Shown in pieces: positions 1 to 5,949 of a DNA stretch of 6,481 nt (position 1 is its first letter; each line of letters opens with the position of its first letter). Source of the stretch: VRUE01 sp046733315 (GTDB taxonomy: Bacteria > Actinomycetota > Thermoleophilia > Solirubrobacterales > 70-9). The translations under genes and the position numbers were made by a program. The stretch spans positions 1-6,481 of the forward strand of contig JBKPOV010000184.1 in NCBI GenBank assembly GCA_046733315.1. The letters run 5' to 3'. The notes under the pieces are model-generated. The model saw nothing but the letters and a program-made list of their open reading frames with translations. It made no database searches and was not told the DNA's origin.

Positions 1-21
1 CCTGACGGCCGCTCCGACCTA

Positions 22-801
22 CTAGGACCCGGCGGGCGCCGGCACCATCACAGGCTCAATCGAGTCAGCCAGCCCCGCGTCGTTCACATCGACCACCGCC
101 CCCATCACCCACACGTCCTCATCCGCAGTCTCGAACTTAACCGGCATCTGAGTGATCATCGACTCCAAGATCAGCTCCGGTTTCACCCCCAGCACGCTGG
201 TCCTCGACCCCGTCATCCCGACGTCGGAGATGAAGGCGGTGCCCTGGGGCAGCACCCGCGCATCCGCCGTCGGTACATGCGTGTGGGTGCCCAGCACCCC
301 GGCGACGCGCCCGTCGAGGTGCCAGCCCATCGCCACCTTCTCGCTGGTCACCTCGGCGTGGAAGTCGACGAGGACGAAGTCGCACTTGATCTTCTCGAGG
401 ATGTTGTCGACCTCGTGAAAGGGAGAGCGGGCGACGCGCAGGCCGATGGCGCCGCTGAGGTTGATCACTCCGGCGCGCCTGCCGCCGACCTCGACGACGG
501 TGTAGCCGCGGCCGGGATTGGCGTAGGGATAGTTGGCGGGACGGATCACTTGATCGCTTCGATTGAGGAAGCCGTAGACCTCGCGGTGGCGGTAGACGTG
601 GTTGCCGGTGGTGATCACGTCGGCGCCGGCGTCGAAGATCGCTTTGGCTGTCTTCTCGGTGATTCCCATCCCGCCGGCGGAGTTCTCGCCATTGACGATG
701 ACCATCTCGGGGGCATAGCGCTCGCGAAGCGCTGGCATCGCCGCGGCAAGCCCGCGGCGGCCTGGCCCCCCGACCACATCGCCAATGAAGAGCACCTTCA
801 T
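22..801 (-). CDS. ymdB: YmdB-family metallophosphoesterase (TIGR00282 type)
   Basis: This 259-residue protein is a cytoplasmic dinuclear-metal phosphoesterase of the YmdB family. The characterised Bacillus member hydrolyses 2',3'-cyclic nucleotides and affects biofilm and motility decisions; the role here is inferred from homology only. Visible motifs, in order: GDVVG with metal ligand D8, NGEN with E39 and N40, GNH with N67 and H68, DFHAE with H148, and GTHTH with H173 and H175. These match the family's full metal-ligand and catalytic set, and the length is close to the usual 260 to 265. There is no signal peptide or membrane segment. The ATG start gives the canonical MKVLFIGD N terminus; its Shine-Dalgarno is weak. 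The gene is divergent from the one at 845. Codons are mostly C-ending up to about residue 172, then become mostly G- or T-ending. In Firmicutes ymdB often sits beside the RNase Y gene; what lies downstream here is outside the window. Confidence 0.93.
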   Translation of the reverse strand: MKVLFIGDVVGGPGRRGLAAAMPALRERYAPEMVIVNGENSAGGMGITEKTAKAIFDAGADVITTGNHVYRHREVYGFLNRSDQVIRPANYPYANPGRGYTVVEVGGRRAGVINLSGAIGLRVARSPFHEVDNILEKIKCDFVLVDFHAEVTSEKVAMGWHLDGRVAGVLGTHTHVPTADARVLPQGTAFISDVGMTGSRTSVLGVKPELILESMITQMPVKFETADEDVWVMGAVVDVNDAGLADSIEPVMVPAPAGS

Positions 802-814
802 GGTCGCCTGACCC

Positions 815-830
815 TAGCTACGCAATTGCG
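815..830. promoter_or_regulatory. Abutting palindromes in a divergent intergenic gap
   Basis: The roughly 43 bp between the two divergent genes contain TAGCTA (815-820) directly followed by CGCAATTGCG (821-830), both perfect palindromes. Such a site between divergent genes could be an operator, and the palindromic TAGCTA could pass as a weak -10 hexamer in either direction. No convincing -35 partner is visible for either gene. The gap is so short that any promoter would have to overlap a coding region or the neighbouring promoter. The assignment is tentative. Confidence 0.25.
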
Positions 831-836
831 AAAGGG
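831..836 (+). promoter_or_regulatory. Shine-Dalgarno supporting the GTG start at 845
   Basis: AAAGGG lies 8 nt before the GTG at 845. The more upstream in-frame GTG at 836 overlaps this motif and would have no ribosome binding site at normal spacing. The motif therefore favours 845 as the start of the downstream gene. Confidence 0.5.
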
Positions 837-844
837 TGTGCAGG

Positions 845-1528
845 GTGAACGAGCGAAGCGACGTGGTGGAGCGCGCGATGGGCTACCCGTACGCGGCACC
901 GTGGCGGCCCTTCATCCAGCTCGGCCATCAGACGCTCGACCCGGCCGAGCTCCAGATCGAGCTCGAGGAGCGAACCCCGATGCTGGCCTACGGCTCGAAT
1001 GCCTCACCCGAAGTCCTCGCCCGCAAGCTGGCCCTGAGCGACCAGCCGGTACTTGTCGTGCCGGGTTGGCTCGACGACTTCGACGTCGTCTACTCGGCCC
1101 ACATCTCGCCCTACGGCGCCATTCCCGCGACCCTGCAGCGGAGTCCCGGGACGAAGGCGCGGATCCACGTCGTCTACATGACCAGCGCCCAGGTCGGCCT
1201 CGTTTCCGCGACCGAGCCCAACTACGAGGCGGCGACGATGGAGGGAGCCGTCTGCCGGGTCGATGACGAGACGATCGTCGACCCCTCCGCGTACCTGAGC
1301 CGCCACGGCTGCCTGCTCCTCGACGGTTCCGAGGTGGCGCTCTCGGCGGTGCAGGCGAGCGGCCGGTGCTTCGCGGCGGCCAGCGAGCCCGAGCTGATCG
1401 AGCGGCTGAGGGCCGTCCTCTGCCCAGATGACACCATTGAGTCCTTCGTCCTCGCCAACGTCACCGACCCGGGCCTTTCCCAGGCACGTTCTGCCCAGCT
1501 ACAGCGACGACCGCTCAAACTGCGTTGA
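845..1528 (+). CDS. Gamma-glutamylcyclotransferase-like protein
   Basis: This 227-residue soluble protein appears to have the gamma-glutamylcyclotransferase / AIG2-like fold. After a roughly 45-residue N-terminal extension comes LAYGSN (YGSN at residues 49-52), the substrate-binding loop signature of the family. About 70 residues later, ATEPNY places E124 and Y127 where the family has its catalytic glutamate followed by Tyr. The stretch between them (a GAIPATL segment, then IHVVYM) resembles the beta-barrel strands of the fold. Known members release 5-oxoproline from gamma-glutamyl amines or peptides; the substrate here cannot be read from sequence. The start at 845 (GTG) is chosen for its AAAGGG ribosome binding site; GTG 836 and ATG 878 are alternatives. 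The 3' end runs 14 bp into the convergent permease gene with no terminator visible. The fold is fairly secure, the enzymatic activity less so. Confidence 0.65.
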   Translation: MNERSDVVERAMGYPYAAPWRPFIQLGHQTLDPAELQIELEERTPMLAYGSNASPEVLARKLALSDQPVLVVPGWLDDFDVVYSAHISPYGAIPATLQRSPGTKARIHVVYMTSAQVGLVSATEPNYEAATMEGAVCRVDDETIVDPSAYLSRHGCLLLDGSEVALSAVQASGRCFAAASEPELIERLRAVLCPDDTIESFVLANVTDPGLSQARSAQLQRRPLKLR

Positions 1529-2867
1529 AGCGGCGCAGGGCCAGGCGGGCGAGCAGGCCGTAGGCGACGATCAGGACCGCCAAGTGAAGAAGCGCGAGGC
1601 CGATGCTGGGCCCGGCGGGATCGAGCGCGGCGGTCATCGCCTGCAGCGCCGGCTTGAAAGGGAAGAGCGCCGTGATCACTTTGATCGTGTCGTACAGCGC
1701 CGGGCCGACCGTTCCGGAGGGGATCAGCGAGAGGAAGGCGACAGGCAAGGTGACCATGAAGGCCAGCAGCGAGACCGCTCGCACCTCTCGCGCAGCTGCC
1801 CCGAGGGCCGCCCCGGCCGCGCCCAGTGCGGCCCCTCCGCCGCCGATCGCCAGCAGCCATAGCCCGAAGCGACCCCAGTGCAAGGGCACGAAGAGGGCGA
1901 GGCCGGCAAGCATCAGCAGCGTCACGACAAGGCCGACGGCAAGCCCCAGCGCGACCTTCTCGGTGAGCAGCGCCGAGCGCGACACCAGGCCTCGGGTGAG
2001 GCGCGGGAAGGCGTTCTCCTCCCGCTCCAGCGCCAGCGACCCGGCGACCAGCAGGACGGTCACGAAGGCGAGGGTGAAGGTTGCGGCGACGGCGATCGCG
2101 AAGACTTCGAGCGGCGGGGTGGAGGCGTTGACGACCTGCTTGTCGACCGCGATCGGCTGGCTGAGACGGCTCAGCAGCGTTCCGGCGGTGCCGAGGTTGC
2201 TGCGGGTGAGGCCGGTGAACTGGATCACCTGGTCGAGCGAATCGCGCAGCGCTCCGGCCGGCATCGAAGCCCGCACGGCGTGCAGGATGCGCGCCGTGTT
2301 TCCCAGGCCGAGTATCGGAATCGACTGGCCGAGCACGGTGAACTCGCCACCGCGGACGACGAGCCCGACGAATTTGCCGCCTTCATGCGCGATGCGCCGG
2401 GCGATCACGAGGTTGGCCTGGGTCAGCAGCGAGTTGATCCGGTCGTTGACCAGCCGTGCCTTGACCGGATCGTCCTCGTTGACGATCACCTCGACTTCCG
2501 GAGTGCTGGGGTTCGGCGTCGAAAGCGAGTTGATCCGGTCGACCAGATCGGCGGGCAGGATCAGCGCCGCCAGCACGTCGCCAGAGCGCACCTCGTCGAG
2601 CGCTTCGGCACGGCTCTTCACCCGAACGCACTCGACCCGACCGCAGATGCGCTCGTCGACGCCGATCTTGGGCAGCGCTGTCGTGCCGACGGAGACCCGC
2701 GATTCCGAGGGGACCTCGTTGAGAAACGCGACCCGCGGCTTGTCCGGAGAGCGCGAGATCGCGAAGCCGACAAGGACCGCGATCAGCACGGGATAGGCGA
2801 CCAGCAGGAAGGCTTGGAGAGGAGAGCGGCGGAGGATCTGCAGGTCCTTGAGCAGCAGCCAGCGCAT
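1515..2867 (-). CDS. ABC-2 type transporter permease
   Basis: This 450-residue integral membrane subunit is predicted to pair with the ATPase encoded just upstream and form an exporter. Hydrophobic segments suggest six membrane spans: about 17-38, then 253-279, 302-328, 333-358, 363-383 and 420-444. Between the first and second spans lies a domain of about 210 residues, presumably extracytoplasmic, with cysteines at 75 and 80 that could form a disulfide. This layout (one N-terminal span, a large outer domain, a C-terminal bundle) is typical of the ABC2_membrane_3 / ABC-2 subgroup. The EREENAFPRL segment after span 2 resembles the conserved cytoplasmic ERE-containing coupling region of that subgroup. 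The start ATG overlaps the ATPase stop codon by 1 nt (TGATG), implying translational coupling. The substrate is unknown; the family exports drugs, lipids, polymers or peptides. The last 14 bp overlap the convergent gene ending at 1528. Confidence 0.88.
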   Translation of the reverse strand: MRWLLLKDLQILRRSPLQAFLLVAYPVLIAVLVGFAISRSPDKPRVAFLNEVPSESRVSVGTTALPKIGVDERICGRVECVRVKSRAEALDEVRSGDVLAALILPADLVDRINSLSTPNPSTPEVEVIVNEDDPVKARLVNDRINSLLTQANLVIARRIAHEGGKFVGLVVRGGEFTVLGQSIPILGLGNTARILHAVRASMPAGALRDSLDQVIQFTGLTRSNLGTAGTLLSRLSQPIAVDKQVVNASTPPLEVFAIAVAATFTLAFVTVLLVAGSLALEREENAFPRLTRGLVSRSALLTEKVALGLAVGLVVTLLMLAGLALFVPLHWGRFGLWLLAIGGGGAALGAAGAALGAAAREVRAVSLLAFMVTLPVAFLSLIPSGTVGPALYDTIKVITALFPFKPALQAMTAALDPAGPSIGLALLHLAVLIVAYGLLARLALRRFNAV

Positions 2868-3607
2868 CAGTGCCCCCGGTGGTGGAGGAAAGCGACGAAG
2901 GCTGTCTCGAAGTCCTGATCAGCCGCCTCGGCCGCCTCACGGCGCACCGCCCCGCGCAGCCCCTCGGCCGAACCGTCGAAGAGCGCCTCGCCATCGGCGA
3001 GTACGAGCAGCCGCTTGCCGTAGCGCTCGGCCTCCTGGATGTCGTGGGTGGAGAAGATCACCGTCGTCCCCCGATCCGCTGCCAGGGCCGCGACGAACTC
3101 CCACAACCGCGCCCGCTGGCGCGGATCAAGCCCCACGCTCGGCTCATCCAGCAACAAGACCGACGGTCGCGCCAGCAACCCAATCGCAATATTGATCCGC
3201 TGCTGGTTGCCCCCCGACAACCGCGCCACGATCTCCCCCCGCCGCTCCCCGAGCCCCGTCAGCTCCAACATCTCATCAACTGAAGCGCGCGGATCCGAAT
3301 GCTTCTCCAGCCGCGCAAACAACAGCAGGTTCTCCTCCACAGTCAGCCGCCTATATAGAGCCGCCTGCTGAGGCACCCACCCAACCTCCCCCTGCGGCAC
3401 ACGCACCTCACCCTCATCGGGCTTGGATATCCCGGCCAGAATCGACAACAACGTCGTCTTCCCCGCCCCGTTGGGCCCGATAACAGCCACCAGCTCCCCA
3501 GCCGCAGCCTCGAAATCAACCCCCCGCAGAGCTTCCCGCTCCCGGAAGCGTTTGACCAGCCCGCTCGCCTCAATCACAGCCACGCCGGTCCCTGTCCCCG
3601 CATCCAT
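2867..3607 (-). CDS. ABC transporter ATP-binding protein
   Basis: This 246-residue cytoplasmic ATPase powers the permease encoded immediately downstream. All nucleotide-binding motifs are intact: Walker A GPNGAGKTT (44-52), Q-loop VPQQ with Q80, signature LSGGNQQR (130-137), Walker B VLLLDEP with catalytic E155, D-loop SVGLD (157-161) and the H-loop STHD with H188. The order and spacing fit the ABC-2 export (CcmA/DrrA-like) class. The start is uncertain. The ATG at 3607 has no clear Shine-Dalgarno, while a GTG at 3583 (residue 9) has AGGGAC a few bases upstream and would remove only a nonconserved leader. It is first in a two-gene operon and divergent from hemB across 174 bp. The first 183 or so codons favour G- and T-ending triplets; the rest are mostly C-ending, with the switch near 3060. 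The transported substrate cannot be inferred. Confidence 0.92.
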   Translation of the reverse strand: MDAGTGTGVAVIEASGLVKRFREREALRGVDFEAAAGELVAVIGPNGAGKTTLLSILAGISKPDEGEVRVPQGEVGWVPQQAALYRRLTVEENLLLFARLEKHSDPRASVDEMLELTGLGERRGEIVARLSGGNQQRINIAIGLLARPSVLLLDEPSVGLDPRQRARLWEFVAALAADRGTTVIFSTHDIQEAERYGKRLLVLADGEALFDGSAEGLRGAVRREAAEAADQDFETAFVAFLHHRGH

Positions 3608-3685
3608 GCCAGCGAAAGCTATCCGCGGTGGGAAATCGGTTTGTTAGTGATGGCTTGAGTCGGTCGATTATCTGGAGCTTGTGGT

Positions 3686-3760
3686 GAGGGACGGAAGACC
3701 CCTGCCCGGACACTCAAGCGCGGCGCAGCCGTGCGTCCGGGCAGGGGTCTTCCGTCCCTC
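3686..3760. repeat. Perfect 26-bp-arm inverted repeat upstream of hemB
   Basis: The arms at 3686-3711 and 3735-3760 are exact reverse complements over 26 bp, separated by a 23-nt loop (3712-3734). The left arm runs from GAGGGACGGAAG through ACCCCTGCCCGGAC. No T-run follows on either strand and the genes on both sides are transcribed away from it, so it is not a conventional terminator. It ends 21 nt before the hemB ATG, placing it in the likely hemB leader, and lies 78 nt from the ATPase start. Apart from this hairpin, the 3608-3781 intergenic stretch shows no gene and no convincing promoter. The core resembles that of the palindrome at 5826-5938. It may be a dispersed palindromic repeat, a cruciform site or an RNA leader hairpin. 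Confidence 0.9.
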
Positions 3761-3781
3761 CTCCCCTAAACTCGGCTTTGA

Positions 3782-4753
3782 ATGCCGTTTCCCGCCACAC
3801 GCATGCGCCGCCTTCGGCGCACGGAGTCGTTGCGGGGTTTGGTTCGCGAGACGAACCTGGCCCCTGCGCACCTGATCCAACCATTGTTCGTAGTAGCCGG
3901 CGAGAACGTTCGCGAGAACGTCGACTCGATGCCCGGCATAGAGCGCTTCTCGATCTCCGAGCTAGTCGCCGAGGCCACCGAGATCGCCACCGCCGGCGTC
4001 GGCACAGTCCTGCTTTTCGGCATCCCGGCCGCCAAGGACGAGTCCGGCTCGGGCGCCTACGACGACGAGGGCGTCGTGCAGATGGCGGTACGGGCGCTCA
4101 AGGAGGCCCACCCCGACCTCACGGTGATCACCGACGTCTGCCTCTGCGAGTACACCTCGCACGGCCACTGCGGCTTCGTCCGCGACGGCGAGGTCGACAA
4201 CGACATCACCGTCGAGCTGCTGGCCAAAATCGCGATCTCCCACGCTGAGGCTGGCGCCGACGCGGTCGCCCCCAGCGACATGATGGATGGACGGGTCGGC
4301 ACGATTCGCCATCAGCTCGACGAGGAGGGTCACGCCGGCGTGCCGATCGTCGCCTACAGCGCCAAGTACGCTTCCGCCTTCTACGGTCCCTTCCGCGACG
4401 CAGCCGAGTCGACTCCCGAGTTCGGCGATCGGCGCGGCTACCAGATGGATCCCGCCAACGCCGGCGAAGCGGTTCGCGAGGCTGAACTGGATCTCGAGGA
4501 GGGCGCCGACATGCTGATGGTCAAGCCCGCCACTCCCTACCTCGACGTCGTCCGCCAGGTCAAGGACGCGACCGGCGCTCCGCTGGCCGCCTACCACGTC
4601 TCCGGCGAGTACTCGATGCTGAAGGCCGCCGCCGAGCAGGGCTGGATCGACGAGCGCGCCGCCGTGCTGGAGACGCTCACCTCGATCCGCCGCGCCGGCG
4701 CCGACGCGATCGTCACCTACTACGCCAAGGAGGCCGCCGCGTGGCTTCGGTAA
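3782..4753 (+). CDS. hemB: Delta-aminolevulinic acid dehydratase (porphobilinogen synthase)
   Basis: HemB condenses two 5-aminolevulinate molecules to porphobilinogen, the first common pyrrole of heme, siroheme, corrins and other tetrapyrroles, in the cytoplasm. The 323 residues match the usual length. The N terminus MPFPATRMRRLR fits the family and supports the ATG at 3782. The active-site zinc cluster is present in DVCLCEYTSHGHC (C120, C122, C130), so this is the Zn-cysteine type and not the Asp-rich Mg type. The two Schiff-base lysines are K195 (in YSAKYASAFYGPF) and K248 (in MLMVKPATPYLD). No Shine-Dalgarno precedes the ATG; a 26-bp hairpin ends 21 nt upstream. After about 35 codons of mixed usage the gene becomes strongly C-ending. 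Its last 13 bp overlap the next gene, and it carries that gene's ribosome binding site. Confidence 0.98.
   Translation: MPFPATRMRRLRRTESLRGLVRETNLAPAHLIQPLFVVAGENVRENVDSMPGIERFSISELVAEATEIATAGVGTVLLFGIPAAKDESGSGAYDDEGVVQMAVRALKEAHPDLTVITDVCLCEYTSHGHCGFVRDGEVDNDITVELLAKIAISHAEAGADAVAPSDMMDGRVGTIRHQLDEEGHAGVPIVAYSAKYASAFYGPFRDAAESTPEFGDRRGYQMDPANAGEAVREAELDLEEGADMLMVKPATPYLDVVRQVKDATGAPLAAYHVSGEYSMLKAAAEQGWIDERAAVLETLTSIRRAGADAIVTYYAKEAAAWLR
4727..4733 (+). promoter_or_regulatory. Internal Shine-Dalgarno within the hemB 3' end
   Basis: AAGGAGG, a full match to the consensus, lies 7 nt before the GTG at 4741 while also encoding part of the AKEA segment of HemB. It fixes the start of the siroheme-decarboxylase-like gene and suggests that translation of the two genes is coupled. 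Confidence 0.85.
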
Positions 4754-5826
4754 AGGTCCCGCAGTCGAAGGCGCGCTCGCGCAAGGACGGCGCCGCGATC
4801 CCGCTCGATGAGACCGACAAGCGGCTGATGAACCTGCTGCAGTCGAGCTTCCCGCTCGACCCCGAGCCCTTCGCCCTCGTCGCTTCCGAGGCCGAGCTGG
4901 AGCTCGATGACGTTCTCGTTCGCACTCAGCGCCTGCTGGACGAGCGGATCATCCGCGAGATCACGCCGATCTTCGATACCCGAGCGCTCGGCTACGAGTC
5001 GATGCTGGTCGCCGCCAAGGTCGACAGCGAGCATCCCCACCGCGCTGCGCAGGTCGTCAACTCCCACCCCGGCGTCTCACACAACTACCTGCGCACCCAC
5101 GACTTCAACCTCTGGTTCACGATCGCTACGCCGCCCGATTCCGAGCTCGGCCTCGCCGGCACGCTCGACGTGCTGATGCGCGAGACCGGCGCCGAGTCGA
5201 TGCGGCAGCTGCCGACCCTGACCCTCTTCAAGATCAACATGAACCTGGAGATGGAGAAGGGCACGGACGCCCTCGCCGCGGCGATCGACGCTTCGCCACC
5301 GCGCGAGCTCGAGGCGCAGCCCTATGACGATCGCGACATCGCCATCATCCGGGCCCTGCAGGGCCCGATGGAGGCGGTCGAGCGTCCCTACGACGACGCC
5401 GCGGCCGAGGTCGGGATGACGACCGAGGAGCTGCTCGCCCACCTCGGCGGGATGGTCGAGCGCAAGCTGCTGCGACGCGTCGCCGCGATCCTCTTCCACC
5501 GCCGCGCCGGCTTCTCCGCCAACGGGATGGGCGTCTGGAAGGTGCCCGAGGACGAGATCATGGCGACCGGTGCCCGCATGGCCTCCTTCCGCGGCATCTC
5601 TCACTGCTACCAGCGCCCCACTTACGAGGATTGGCCCTACAGCGTCTTCACGATGGCCCACGGCCGCTCCAAGGAGGAGTGCGACGCAGTCCTCGACTCG
5701 ATCGCCGCGGACTGCGGCATGGGCCCCGATGACCGGGCCACGCTCTACTCCTCGACCGAGTACAAGAAGATCCGCCTCCATTACTTCACCGAGGAGTACG
5801 CGGCGTGGGAAGCGGAACACTCGTGA
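4741..5826 (+). CDS. ahbAB: Siroheme decarboxylase-like AhbA-AhbB (NirD-NirL) fusion, Lrp/AsnC fold
   Basis: This 361-residue protein consists of two tandem copies of the AsnC/Lrp-like unit found in siroheme decarboxylases. Those enzymes convert siroheme to 12,18-didecarboxysiroheme in the alternative heme (Ahb) and heme d1 (Nir) routes. The N-terminal half (about 20-175) has a helix-turn-helix-like segment starting at LDETDKRLMNLLQ, then LGYESMLVAAKV and SHNYLRTHDFNLWFTI (113-128), typical of AhbA/NirD. The C-terminal half (about 195-361) has HRRAGFSANGMGVW (253-266), SHCYQRP with DWPYSVFTMAHG (287-308) and LYSSTEYKKIRLHYF (335-349), typical of AhbB/NirL. Conserved His and Arg positions in these motifs fit a porphyrin-handling enzyme better than a DNA-binding regulator, although automatic annotation often says AsnC-family regulator. 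The first 18 residues are a basic, nonconserved tail. GTG 4741 is supported by AAGGAGG inside hemB and gives a 13-bp overlap. Function is inferred from motifs and from its place between hemB and hemL. Confidence 0.82.
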   Translation: MASVKVPQSKARSRKDGAAIPLDETDKRLMNLLQSSFPLDPEPFALVASEAELELDDVLVRTQRLLDERIIREITPIFDTRALGYESMLVAAKVDSEHPHRAAQVVNSHPGVSHNYLRTHDFNLWFTIATPPDSELGLAGTLDVLMRETGAESMRQLPTLTLFKINMNLEMEKGTDALAAAIDASPPRELEAQPYDDRDIAIIRALQGPMEAVERPYDDAAAEVGMTTEELLAHLGGMVERKLLRRVAAILFHRRAGFSANGMGVWKVPEDEIMATGARMASFRGISHCYQRPTYEDWPYSVFTMAHGRSKEECDAVLDSIAADCGMGPDDRATLYSSTEYKKIRLHYFTEEYAAWEAEHS

Positions 5827-5938
5827 TGCCAGGGCCGGCAGGGGTTCCGCTTAACTTTTTCGGTGGAGAGTCACCTGCTGACGCCGCAAGGAATTGCCGA
5901 AAAAGTACAAGACGCTCCACCCCTGCCGGCCCTGGCAT
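5826..5938. repeat. Nested inverted repeat between ahbAB and hemL
   Basis: The outer arms 5826-5845 and 5919-5938 are perfect reverse complements over 20 bp (left arm starting ATGCCAGGGCCGG). Nested inside, 5854-5863 (ACTTTTTCGG) pairs exactly with 5897-5906, and a small GGTG/CACC pair sits at 5862-5865 and 5872-5875 as an alternative fold. The element fills nearly the whole gap. Its first base is the last base of the preceding stop codon, and it ends 11 nt before the chosen hemL start. Only three Ts follow the right arm, so it is a poor intrinsic terminator. No target-site duplication is visible at its ends. Both arms carry the CCCCTGCCGG core also seen in the hairpin upstream of hemB, in the opposite orientation relative to the loop. 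Confidence 0.88.
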
Positions 5939-5949
5939 TTAGCGAGACC

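Noticed and set aside
277..1266. Long plus-strand open frame antisense to the ymdB gene and running into the next gene
   Set aside because: Its translation is low-complexity (D, G, A, V, then R rich) and matches no family I recognise. The opposite strand encodes an intact YmdB with all catalytic motifs, and 845-1528 is the better plus-strand gene. It is a GC-rich shadow frame.
1603..2918. Two long plus-strand open frames antisense to the ABC permease
   Set aside because: Their products are rich in S/T/R or in D/R/Q/E with no hydrophobic core. The minus-strand frame gives a coherent six-span permease that abuts its ATPase with a TGATG overlap.
3641..3671. Possible promoter for hemB: TTGTTA and GATTAT with a 19-nt spacer
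   Set aside because: Each hexamer matches the sigma-70 type consensus at only four of six positions and the spacer is too long. I could not separate it from chance.
3686..3760. Reading the hemB-upstream hairpin as a Rho-independent terminator
   Set aside because: There is no T-run on either strand and both flanking genes are transcribed away from it.
5826..5938. Reading the nested palindrome as a MITE insertion
   Set aside because: The 113-bp size and 20-bp terminal inverted repeats fit, but no target-site duplication is visible at the edges and no transposase is in the window. It stays a possibility needing genome-wide copies.
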